Assembly: GCA_031254955.1 (NCBI GenBank)
Contig: JAIRTK010000094.1
Span: 1-5,276, forward strand
Source of the DNA: Opitutaceae bacterium
Lineage (GTDB): Bacteria > Verrucomicrobiota > Verrucomicrobiia > Opitutales > Opitutaceae
Reading direction: 5' to 3'
DNA: 5,276 nt
A program made the position numbers and the translations under genes. Each line of letters starts with the position of its first letter. The stretch's first letter is position 1. Below, one piece after another: positions 1 to 4,896 of the stretch. A model generated the notes under the pieces. That model saw only the letters and a list, made by a program, of their open reading frames with translations, was not told the DNA's origin and searched no databases.

Positions 1-87
1 CCCGCTCCCTCTCTTTTCGATGGCTGAAAACAAACCGATAAATTCCTCACTGAGGTTATGCGGCGGCTTCTGTCGTAACGCTGATGT

Positions 88-110
88 GTAACGCAGACTT
101 CCATGTCTGC
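88..110 (+). repeat. Degenerate REP-like hairpin, GCAGAC stem
   Basis: A 6-bp stem (93-98 GCAGAC with 105-110 GTCTGC) closes on a TTCCAT loop and is preceded by GTAA. The same stem family recurs on the minus strand at 943-965 with a full GTAG foot, so this looks like a slightly decayed copy. The two copies face each other and bracket most of the left-hand repeat cluster. Confidence 0.6.
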
Positions 111-148
111 TTCAGGGCGGGCCTTTGACCCGTCGGCAGGTTGGGTTT

Positions 149-173
149 CGAGCGAAGCGAGAAGTCTGACACC
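149..173 (+). repeat. Dispersed 16-bp repeat, + copy
   Basis: The 16 bases at 149-164 (CGAGCGAAGCGAGAAG) occur exactly, inverted, at 688-703. Similarity continues into CTGACA and ACC, so roughly 25 bp are shared. Both copies lie immediately 5' of a copy of the 30-bp ACC-TTTCCCAGT motif, even though this segment itself is inverted between them. Confidence 0.65.
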
Positions 174-197
174 GTTTCCCAGTCAGATTCCAACTTT
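168..197 (+). repeat. 30-bp ACC-TTTCCCAGT motif, copy 1
   Basis: One of four copies of a conserved motif with approximate consensus ATACCATTTCCCAGT, about ten variable bases, then ACACTTT. The others are at 706-737 (+), 842-873 (-) and 5211-5240 (+). This copy reads ACACCGTTTCCCAGT and ends AACTTT. It runs directly into the left arm of the long inverted repeat. In each case a GTAG hairpin lies on its 3' side, here about 60 bp away. Confidence 0.6.
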
Positions 198-255
198 AGA
201 GCCTTTCCTGTTTATTCTGTCGCATGGGAGATGGCAGTTTGGCGCAGAAGCGCCG

Positions 256-280
256 GTAGGGAGGCCTCTCCTAGGCCTCC
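256..280 (+). repeat. REP hairpin, GGAGGCCTC family, copy 1
   Basis: A GTAG foot (256-259) is followed by a GGAGGCCT stem at 260-267 and its complement at 273-280. The usual loop-closing base is changed (T at 272), giving an 8-bp stem and a 5-base loop. It is the left half of the 198-414 inverted repeat. The GTAG-plus-palindrome layout matches the published definition of REPs mobilised by RAYT transposases. Confidence 0.75.
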
Positions 281-331
281 GTGAAAACGCCACGGGTGCC
301 GGTGAAATGCCAAATTTTTTCTCCGTTCGGC

Positions 332-356
332 GGAGGCCGAGGAGAGGCCTCCCTAC
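332..356 (-). repeat. REP hairpin, GGAGGCCTC family, copy 2
   Basis: On the minus strand a GTAG foot (353-356) precedes a GGAGGCC stem, with seven outer base pairs intact and the two inner pairs lost. Homology to the copy at 4939-4963 extends well past the hairpin, about 50 bp over 321-371, including a GGCGC-GGAA-GCGCC mini-hairpin on the 5' side and CCGCCGA-CGGAG on the 3' side. Confidence 0.75.
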
Positions 357-427
357 CGGCGCTTCCGCGCCATTGCATCATTTTCAATGTGACAGAATAA
401 ACGGGAAAGGCTCTAGCCGTCTTTAGG

Positions 428-476
428 GTAGGGCTTTCGGGTAGGCCGGTCTCGGCGAGACCGGCCTACCCGAAAG
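428..476. repeat. Perfect 20-bp-stem hairpin with symmetric GTAG/CTAC
   Basis: Bases 434-453 are the exact reverse complement of 457-476, leaving a 3-base GGC loop. The stem contains GTAGGCCGG and CCGGCCTAC, so GTAG stands symmetrically at both sides (441-444 and 466-469). A second GTAG lies just outside at 428-431. No T-run follows (ACAAAATTTC), so a standard intrinsic terminator is not supported. The perfection of such a long stem suggests recent arrival or continuing correction between arms. Confidence 0.85.
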
Positions 477-497
477 ACAAAATTTCGTCGAGAAAGG

Positions 498-645
498 GTG
501 TTGCTCCTTCTTTCCTCGCTCTCTCTTTCCGCCTCTTCCTCTTCTTTTCGCCTCGTTCCTCTTCTTTCCGCCTCTTCCTCTTCTTTTCGCCTCGTTCCTC
601 TTCTTTCCGCCTCTTCCTTTTTCCTTTCCGCCTCTTTCCTCTCTG
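498..645 (+). repeat. Pyrimidine tract with 39-bp tandem repeat
   Basis: About 145 bases of almost pure C/T, interrupted by single G residues (CGCCTC, CGTTCC). Inside it a 39-bp unit occurs twice in a row without change (530-568 and 569-607), followed by decayed partial units from 608. Each unit is two related halves of 19 and 20 bp, both starting CGCCTC. The tract stays open in both directions and so creates artificial Ser/Leu-rich and Lys/Arg/Gly-rich frames, which are not called as genes. Confidence 0.85.
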
Positions 646-677
646 CCGCTGATGGGACGCGCTGCCGTCGTGGCGCA

Positions 678-703
678 GGTTGTCAGGCTTCTCGCTTCGC
701 TCG
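678..703 (-). repeat. Dispersed 16-bp repeat, inverted copy
   Basis: The reverse complement of 688-703 equals 149-164 exactly, and the match continues with small differences to 678. It is followed on the + strand by the 30-bp motif at 706-737. Confidence 0.65.
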
Positions 704-751
704 GAATCATACCATTTCCCAGTGAACAGGACACTTTAAAAGCAGAGACAT

Positions 752-775
752 GTAGGGGCTTCGCTTGCGAAGCCC
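752..775 (+). repeat. REP hairpin, GGGCTTCGC stem
   Basis: A GTAG foot (752-755) precedes a perfect 9-bp stem, 756-764 GGGCTTCGC paired with 767-775 GCGAAGCCC, with a TT loop. It is the left half of a facing pair with 818-841. Confidence 0.8.
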
Positions 776-817
776 GTTGTTGGTGCACGGCCTTTGCTGG
801 TGCACGGTTATCAAGCC

Positions 818-841
818 GGGCGTCGCTTGCGACGCCCCTAC
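818..841 (-). repeat. REP hairpin, GGGCGTCGC stem
   Basis: On the minus strand GTAG (838-841) precedes a perfect 9-bp stem, 818-826 GGGCGTCGC paired with 829-837 GCGACGCCC, with a 2-base loop. It differs from its partner at 752-775 in the middle of the stem, with compensating changes on both sides, so the fold is kept while the sequence varies. Confidence 0.8.
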
Positions 842-896
842 AAAAGTGTGATTTTCATTGGGAATGGGTATCAAACCTGCCGGGCATGCAACACGT

Positions 897-945
897 GCGT
901 GGCATGAAGCATTGCGTGGCATGAAGCATTGCGTGGCATGAAGCA
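897..945 (+). repeat. 17-bp tandem repeat, about 2.9 copies
   Basis: The unit GCGTGGCATGAAGCATT is present exactly at 897-913 and 914-930. A third copy, missing only its last two bases, covers 931-945 and runs into the REP at 943. A related GGCATGCAACACG precedes it at 883. It is non-coding. Confidence 0.9.
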
Positions 946-965
946 GACTTGGAAGTCTGCGCTAC
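943..965 (-). repeat. REP hairpin, GCAGACTT stem
   Basis: On the minus strand the foot GTAG (962-965) precedes CGCAGACTTCCAAGTCTGC. The 8-bp stem (943-950 with 953-960) has a 2-base loop. It is the better preserved relative of the hairpin at 88-110, in the opposite orientation. Confidence 0.75.
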
Positions 966-984
966 GAACGAGGCTGTGCGTAGC

Positions 985-1132
985 ATCTTATCTTTATCTT
1001 TATCTTTCGTCAGGAACAGGCGGAAGGTCCCGGATGCGGCGAGATGCCTGACGGGAGGAAAGAGGAAAGATAAAGAAGAAAGAAGAAAGAGGAAAGCGGA
1101 ACGAGGAACGAAGAAGGGGGAACGAGGAACGA
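985..1132. repeat. Pyrimidine/purine inverted repeat and purine tract
   Basis: A pyrimidine stretch (985-1008) with three copies of TCTTTA-type hexamers is followed by a short spacer and a purine-rich stretch (1053-1132). An inverted repeat joins them: CTTTATCTTT-CGTCAGG on the left (993-1014) against the complement of 1047-1075 on the right, with the inner pair GTCAGG (1009-1014) and CCTGAC (1047-1052). The purine tract then continues with GGAACGA units (GGAACGAGGAACGA at 1097-1110 and again near 1119-1132) that have no pyrimidine partner close by. It ends GGAACGATT, as does the tract at 4890. Confidence 0.75.
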
Positions 1133-1145
1133 TTCTGGAGGTGGC

Positions 1146-1414
1146 ATTACTTTAGGTTGCCCCCTTTCCATCTCCGTGGCTTTTTTCATTCTTCACCTTT
1201 TACGCTTCATTCTTCACCGTGTCTCCGCGCCTCCGCGTGAGAGAAAAACAGTCATTCAAAACAGCGATGAATCCTTTTTGATTTCCGATTTTTGAATTTC
1301 CGACTCCCGATTTCCGATTGATGGCGCCGCCGTCCGGTTTGGGCATCCGGCGCGGAAACGCCCACGCAAAAAAGTCCTCTTCCGCTGATTTTCAACATTC
1401 TCGCGCATTTCCTC
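1146..1414. other. Leader upstream of the ligase-like gene
   Basis: This lower-GC stretch contains short direct repeats: TTCATTCTTCACC at 1185-1197 and 1206-1218, a GC-rich block CTCCGCGCCTCCGCGTGAGA at 1223-1242, and GATTTCCGATT at 1280-1290 and 1309-1319 with a partial copy between. These resemble short non-coding repeats that I recall as common in intergenic DNA of verrucomicrobia and planctomycetes, but that is from memory. A promoter for the gene pair presumably lies here. I cannot point to a convincing -35/-10 pair. Confidence 0.5.
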
Positions 1415-3547
1415 ATGAACTCATCTCCCTCTATTTCCTCCCGCGTGCTTTCCGCCGGCGAATGGGCGCTGGCGGCGTTGCTGGCGGGCAATCTTGCGTG
1501 GACTTCGCTGCACCTTGGCGGCGTGCGCGCGGAGACGATGGCCGCCAGCTGGCTGCTCACGGGCGCGGCGCTGGCGTTGCACCTGTTGCTCGCGGCGGTC
1601 TCCGGCGAGCGTCCGCGATGGAGCGGGGCGGGCGTCCTGCTTGCGGCGTTTCTGGTTTGCGCGGCGGCGAATGTCCGCTGGGTCACGCCGGTGCGCTGGC
1701 TGGGCGTGCGCGACTGGCTGGCTTGGGCGCAGATGCTCGCGGTTTTCTGGGTGGCGTGGCGGGGGCTGCGGCGCGCGGGGCCGCGCGGGTTGCTGCTTGG
1801 CGTCGCGGTCGTGCTCGGGCTGGCGGCGGTGGCGTTGTGCGCGTGGCAGAAGTTTGTCCAGCCCGGCTGGCTCATGATGGGGCGCGCGCAGGCGGCGCAA
1901 TACATCGGGCGGGCCAGCGGTTTTTTGGGCAACCCCGACAGCATGGCGGCGTTTTTTATGCTGCTTCTTCCGCCGGTGCTCGCCCTCGCGTGGCGACGCG
2001 GCGCGGACGCGGGGTGGCGCGGCGCGGGCGCGAGGTGGCGGCTGGCTTGCGGTCTCGCGGCGGCGGCGTTGTTGTCCGGCTGGGTGCTGACGTTCAGCCG
2101 CGACGGCTGGCTGGCGCTGGCGGCGGCGTTTGCGGCCTGGCCGTTGTTTGCGCGCGGGCGGAGGTGGCGCGGGCGGCTCTGGCGGTGCGGCGCGGCGCTG
2201 GCCGCGTTTGCGGTCGCCGGCGGCGTGCTCCACGTGGTGGCACCGGCGGCACGGGTGCGCGCGGACAAATTCGCGGCGGCTCACGGCGAACCGTCGCGTC
2301 CGATTTTGCGGAAGGCCTCGCTGCGGCTGGCGGCGGACGCGCCGGTGTTTGGCGCCGGGGCGGGGAGTTTCGCCGTGTTGTTCGAGCGGGAGCGCCCGGA
2401 GGGTTTTCGCGGCGAGCCGCAATGGGCGCGCAACGATTTTCTCAACACGCTGGGCGAGCATGGCGCGCTCGGGTTCCTGCTGTTCTTCGGCGCGGCGGGC
2501 GCGGTGACTTGGCGGTTGTTGCGCGCGCGGCGGGAGGCGGGCGGCAACGGGCATGTCAACGGGCATTTGTTTTCGGGAGGCGGCGCGTGGCAGGCGCCGG
2601 AAACCACGCGCGCCATCGGCGTCGGTTTGCTGGCGCTGGGGCTGGGTTGTCTGGTGGATTTTCACCTGAAAATCCCGGCGGTCGCAATGCTCGCGGCGGT
2701 GCTCGCGGCGGAAGGCTGGCGGCGGGAGGATTGGCGGCGGGAGGATTGCCAACAGGAGAGCCGGCAACGGGAAGGGAATGAAGAGGCGGCGTCTGTCCCG
2801 GACGAACGCCAAGGCGCCTCGGAAGGCGTGGCCGGTAGGGAGGCCTCTCCGAGGCCTCCGTCGGGCGCGTCCGGGCCATTCGGTGTTTTTTCGGGAGTCG
2901 GAGCGTGGTTGCGGAGGTCGCTGAAACGCCTCCCTGCCGTGCCGCCCGCCGTGCGGCGGGGCGTCCGCGTGGTCGCCGCCGTCGCGATTGCGGTGCTGGT
3001 TCCGCTAAAAATCGTGCCGGTTTATAAAGCCGAGGCGGCGCGGCGCGATGGACGGGCGCTGATTGATTCGCTGGCGAGGCCGGGGGTTTCCGAGAAGGAG
3101 CAGCGTGCCATTCTGGCGCAGGCGAAGGGCTTGCTCTTCGGCGGTTCGTCCGAATTGCCCGGCAACCCGCAGGCGTGCGCGGACATCGCCTATGTCAACG
3201 CGCTTTGGTCGAGACTGGAGCCGGACAAGGCGCGGGTTTTTGGCCGCGAGGCCGAGCTTGCGGCCCGCGCGGCCCTCGCCCAATCCGATGTCGTCCATGA
3301 GTTTTGGATACGCCTCGGGGTCGCGCTCGATGTGCAAGGACGCCGGGACGAAGCCGGCGAGGCGTTCGCCCGCGCGCTGGAGCTGGCGCCGGCCAACGCC
3401 CTCGTCTGGTATCATCAGGCTTATCACTTGGCGTTGACGCCATCCACGAACGCCCAAGCGATCGCCTCTGTTGAAACCTGTTTGCGTCTTGACCCCGGTT
3501 ATGAATCCGCTAGAGTCCTGCTTGCGCACTTACGCGCAGACTTTTAG
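1415..3547 (+). CDS. O-antigen ligase/polymerase family membrane protein with C-terminal TPR domain
   Basis: Proteins of this Wzy_C/WaaL family transfer or polymerise lipid-linked glycans on the periplasmic face of the inner membrane. Hydrophobic segments lie at roughly residues 15-34, 43-62, 71-86, 101-117, 125-144, 178-193, 210-226, 230-246, 257-276, 351-370, 399-414 and 419-433. Family landmarks are GFLGNPDSMA (169-178), LTFSRDGWLAL (225-235), the long extracytoplasmic loop with PVFGAGAGSF (310-319), and RNDFLNTLGEHGALG (339-353). The last fits the ligase signature H[NSQ]-X9-G-X2-[GTY] except that His is Arg339. A charged linker (434-515) holds WRRED repeats and a REP-encoded piece. One more membrane helix (516-534) leads to a soluble tail with TPR-like helices, clearest at 628-695. 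ATG 1415 was chosen because the hydrophobic N-terminus follows directly; no Shine-Dalgarno is visible, and GTG 1445 is an alternative. The substrate is unknown, and ligase and polymerase cannot be separated from sequence. Confidence 0.88.
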   Translation: MNSSPSISSRVLSAGEWALAALLAGNLAWTSLHLGGVRAETMAASWLLTGAALALHLLLAAVSGERPRWSGAGVLLAAFLVCAAANVRWVTPVRWLGVRDWLAWAQMLAVFWVAWRGLRRAGPRGLLLGVAVVLGLAAVALCAWQKFVQPGWLMMGRAQAAQYIGRASGFLGNPDSMAAFFMLLLPPVLALAWRRGADAGWRGAGARWRLACGLAAAALLSGWVLTFSRDGWLALAAAFAAWPLFARGRRWRGRLWRCGAALAAFAVAGGVLHVVAPAARVRADKFAAAHGEPSRPILRKASLRLAADAPVFGAGAGSFAVLFERERPEGFRGEPQWARNDFLNTLGEHGALGFLLFFGAAGAVTWRLLRARREAGGNGHVNGHLFSGGGAWQAPETTRAIGVGLLALGLGCLVDFHLKIPAVAMLAAVLAAEGWRREDWRREDCQQESRQREGNEEAASVPDERQGASEGVAGREASPRPPSGASGPFGVFSGVGAWLRRSLKRLPAVPPAVRRGVRVVAAVAIAVLVPLKIVPVYKAEAARRDGRALIDSLARPGVSEKEQRAILAQAKGLLFGGSSELPGNPQACADIAYVNALWSRLEPDKARVFGREAELAARAALAQSDVVHEFWIRLGVALDVQGRRDEAGEAFARALELAPANALVWYHQAYHLALTPSTNAQAIASVETCLRLDPGYESARVLLAHLRADF
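2717..2775 (+). repeat. 15-bp tandem repeat inside the ligase-like gene
   Basis: TGGCGGCGGGAGGAT occurs exactly twice (2717-2731 and 2732-2746), followed by two decayed units to about 2775. In the gene's frame the two exact copies give WRREDWRRED (residues 435-444), followed by the related CQQESRQREG. Because 15 is a multiple of three, copy-number change lengthens or shortens the charged linker without breaking the frame. Confidence 0.85.
2831..2940. repeat. REP pair embedded in the ligase-like coding sequence
   Basis: A full REP of the GGAGGCCTC family sits at 2835-2859 on +: GTAG foot, perfect 9-bp stem 2839-2847 with 2851-2859, TCC loop. A degenerate inverted partner covers 2911-2940; its reverse complement agrees with the REP at 23 of 30 positions by hand alignment, including the GGGAGGC block. 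The pair stays in frame and encodes about residues 473-509, starting AGREASPRPPSG, in the linker before the last membrane helix. The intact half is nearly identical to the intergenic copies, so it probably arrived later than the gene itself. Confidence 0.8.
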
Positions 3548-3561
3548 AAATTCATCAATCT

Positions 3562-3567
3562 GGGAGG
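3562..3567 (+). promoter_or_regulatory. Ribosome binding site of the FecR-domain gene
   Basis: GGGAGG lies four bases before ATG 3572, a strong Shine-Dalgarno that fixes this start. It contrasts with the upstream gene, which has none visible. The site lies in the 24-bp gap after the ligase-like stop codon (3545-3547). There is no room for a normal promoter between the genes unless it lies inside the first one, so translation from a shared transcript is likely. Confidence 0.8.
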
Positions 3568-3571
3568 AAAC

Positions 3572-4579
3572 ATGTCCCGCGTCTCCTGCACACTGACTTG
3601 GCTCGTGCGGTTATTTTTAATGGCCGCATCTTTGCACTACGCCGCCACCGGGGCGGCGAACACACCGGAGGCCAATGCGGCCCCGGTTTCGTCTGAAAAA
3701 ACCGACGGCGCCATCCTCGTCATTCGTGTGACGGGCGAGGCCTACGCGACGGGGCCGGACGGCGCCGCGCGCACGCCGCTGGCCAAAGGTGCGCGCGTGG
3801 TCGCCGGGCAAACCATCGTCACCGACCGGAACGCGAGCGTGATGCTCGTCCTTTCCAATGGCGCCACCCTGACGATTGCCGGCGGCTCGGAGCTGGCGGT
3901 CGAGGAGTTTTCGCAGCAGCCTTTTGCCGACTCGTTTCGCGTGACGGAGATTTCGCGGGAGCCGACCTCCTCGACCACGGACCTGCATCTGAAGCGCGGC
4001 GAGATCATTTCCTCGGTGAAAAAGCTCAACACGGAGGGCGGCTCAAACTTCCGCATCAAGACCCCGGTCGGCGTGGCCGGCATCCGCGGCACGACATTCC
4101 GGCTGGACTTCCGCGAAACCAGCGCGACGCCGGTCGTCGGGCTGAAGCGTTACGGCCATGTCTCGCGAAACAATCCGGGGAACTCCGCCACGGGGAAGCT
4201 CGTGATGGTGTTCGACCTGCTCATGCTTGAGGGAGAAATCGAGACGCGGCTTGAGGGGCACGCCGCGCCGACGCCAGTGACCGGGGAAAAACAACTCCGC
4301 ATCGACAACATCCATCTTGACGGCGGCACCGGCAAAGTGGACGCGGCCAGCCTCGCGAATCCGGTGGTGCGGAAAGCCCCGGCCTCCGAGCTGGCCTCGC
4401 TCAGGCGGACGGTGAACGCCATGCTTTCGGAAGCGGCCTCCGAGGTCATAACGCCCGCGGCGGACGCCGCGCCGAAACCTGCTCCGGCCCCCGCGCCGGC
4501 GCCCAAGCCGGCACCGTTGCCGCCCTCGCCCGACGCGCAAGTGCCCCCGCCGCGCCTTTTGCCCACGGACGGCGGATGA
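3572..4579 (+). CDS. Exported FecR-domain protein with Pro/Ala-rich C-terminus
   Basis: The N-terminus looks like a Sec signal peptide: an Arg-containing start, a hydrophobic core at about residues 11-26, and possible cleavage near ATGAA-N (29-30). A FecR-type domain follows. Its first part (72-113) carries KGARVVAGQTIVTDRNAS and VLSNGATLTI, and its second part (137-180) carries LKRGEIISSVKK, NFRIKTPVGVAGIRGTTF and the final RLDF. The IKTPVG-AGIRGT stretch is the most diagnostic. Residues 190-265 are not recognised. The tail (296-328) is almost all Pro, Ala and Lys, typical of a flexible spacer spanning periplasm or peptidoglycan. Unlike classical FecR, there is no N-terminal anti-sigma segment or internal transmembrane helix, and no sigma-factor gene lies nearby, so it is unlikely to be an iron-citrate regulator. 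A structural or carbohydrate-associated envelope role beside the ligase-like protein is inference. Confidence 0.9.
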   Translation: MSRVSCTLTWLVRLFLMAASLHYAATGAANTPEANAAPVSSEKTDGAILVIRVTGEAYATGPDGAARTPLAKGARVVAGQTIVTDRNASVMLVLSNGATLTIAGGSELAVEEFSQQPFADSFRVTEISREPTSSTTDLHLKRGEIISSVKKLNTEGGSNFRIKTPVGVAGIRGTTFRLDFRETSATPVVGLKRYGHVSRNNPGNSATGKLVMVFDLLMLEGEIETRLEGHAAPTPVTGEKQLRIDNIHLDGGTGKVDAASLANPVVRKAPASELASLRRTVNAMLSEAASEVITPAADAAPKPAPAPAPAPKPAPLPPSPDAQVPPPRLLPTDGG

Positions 4580-4580
4580 G

Positions 4581-4621
4581 CGGGATGCGCCCGAGGTTTT
4601 TTGGGGGTGCCCCTGCACTCC
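4581..4621 (+). terminator. Weak candidate terminator after the FecR-domain gene
   Basis: Directly after the stop codon, CGGG (4581-4584) pairs with CCCG (4590-4593). Three bases later comes a run of six T (4597-4602). The stem is only 4 bp, weak for an intrinsic terminator. A second hairpin (4604-4610 with 4615-4621, one G-T pair) follows the T-run instead of preceding one. The very long palindrome at 4647-4890 may be the stronger barrier. Confidence 0.25.
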
Positions 4622-4646
4622 AAAGCCACGCCTGCCCCCCCCCGCC

Positions 4647-4890
4647 AATCGTTCTCGTTCTTCGTTCTCGTTCTCGTTCTCTCTTCCTTTTTTTTCTCTT
4701 ATTTTCGTCCTCTCGTTTTCTCTCTCTTTCTCGTTCTCTCTCGTTCTCGTTCTTCTTTCTTCGTTCTTCTTTCCCCCCAAGCGGTGCCGTCGAGGAGAAA
4801 GAAGAACGAGAACGAAGAAAGAAGAAAGAGAGCGAAAACGAGAAAAAGAAAACGAGAGAACGAGAACGAAGAACGAGAACGAGAACGATT
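4647..4890. repeat. 244-bp purine/pyrimidine palindrome
   Basis: A nearly pure pyrimidine arm (4647-4773, units CGTTCT and TTCTTTC) is followed by a 20-base mixed centre and a nearly pure purine arm (about 4794-4890, units GAACGA and GAAAGA). The outer ends are exact inverted copies: AATCGTTCTCGTTCT at 4647 against its complement ending at 4890. The inner ends also match (CGTTCTTCTTTC against GAAAGAAGAACG). The middles differ in length by about 30 bp, as expected if hexamer units slip. Runs of eight T (4688-4695) and six C (4773-4778) lie in the left arm. A transcript from the genes upstream would fold here into a very long hairpin. Confidence 0.85.
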
Positions 4891-4896
4891 AGGAAG

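Larger units (their letters stand above)
198..414. repeat. 217-bp imperfect inverted repeat (REPIN-like)
   Basis: Arms 198-281 and 330-414 are inverted copies. The outer ends match over about 24 bases with two mismatches: AGAGCCTTTCCTGTTTATTC on the left against the complement of 391-414 on the right. The arms diverge in the middle (222-240 against 372-390) and match again from GCGC-GAAGCGCCGGTAGGG through the REP core. The central 48 bp (282-329) are unpaired. Each arm ends inward in a GTAG hairpin (256-280 on +, 332-356 on -), so this is a head-to-head REP pair with unusually long homologous flanks. A nonautonomous element mobilised by a RAYT-type transposase is the natural reading, but no transposase gene is in the window. 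Confidence 0.8.
706..873. repeat. Head-to-head REP pair with 30-bp motif arms
   Basis: A 168-bp nested inverted repeat. The outer arms are copies of the 30-bp motif (706-737 on +, 842-873 on -) with readable similarity: ACCATTTCCCAGTGAA against ACCCATTCCCAATGAA, then ACACTTT in both. Inside these stand two GTAG hairpins facing each other (752-775 and 818-841) that share GTAGGGGC but have different stem sequences. The loop between them holds a 10-bp direct repeat TGGTGCACGG at 781-790 and 798-807. The organisation parallels the 198-414 element, which suggests one element class with variable hairpins. Confidence 0.8.
1..1414. other. Gene-free, repeat-dense upstream region
   Basis: No reading frame here looks like a real gene. 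The frames that stay open translate repeats, for example Ser/Arg/Leu runs from a pyrimidine tract, and have no recognisable domain. From left to right the region holds a degenerate GTAA hairpin, a 217-bp inverted repeat, a perfect hairpin, a pyrimidine tract, a head-to-head REP pair, a 17-bp tandem array, another REP, a purine/pyrimidine inverted repeat and a short AT-richer leader before the ligase-like gene. Bases 1-87 show only a small CCTCA/TGAGG inverted repeat near 45-55. No tRNA, rRNA or riboswitch fold is evident. Confidence 0.75.

Noticed and set aside
434..476. Intrinsic terminator
   Set aside because: The stem is excellent, but no T-run follows on either strand and no gene ends next to it.
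423..788. Lys/Arg/Gly-rich minus-strand frame and its + strand Ser/Leu counterpart
   Set aside because: Both are direct translations of the 39-bp pyrimidine repeat, so repetition in the peptide only reflects the DNA repeat.
88..965. CRISPR array
   Set aside because: The repeats are palindromic, alternate in orientation and have irregular spacing. There is no constant direct repeat with uniform unique spacers.
1252..2268. Long minus-strand open frame opposite the ligase-like gene
   Set aside because: It is rich in Arg, Ala, Pro and Ser, has no domain, and exists because GC-rich codons leave the opposite frames free of stops. The + frame carries clear family motifs.
1318..2781. 487-codon + frame overlapping the ligase-like gene
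   Set aside because: It is a Gly/Ala/Arg-rich shadow frame with no hydrophobic pattern or motif. The 1415-3547 frame explains the same DNA.
1421..2812. 463-codon minus-strand frame
   Set aside because: Another Arg/Pro/Gln-rich shadow of the same GC-rich gene, without recognisable features.
4604..4621. Terminator hairpin GGGGTGC/GCACTCC
   Set aside because: The T-run lies before the hairpin in the direction of transcription, and AAA follows it, so the layout is wrong for a terminator.
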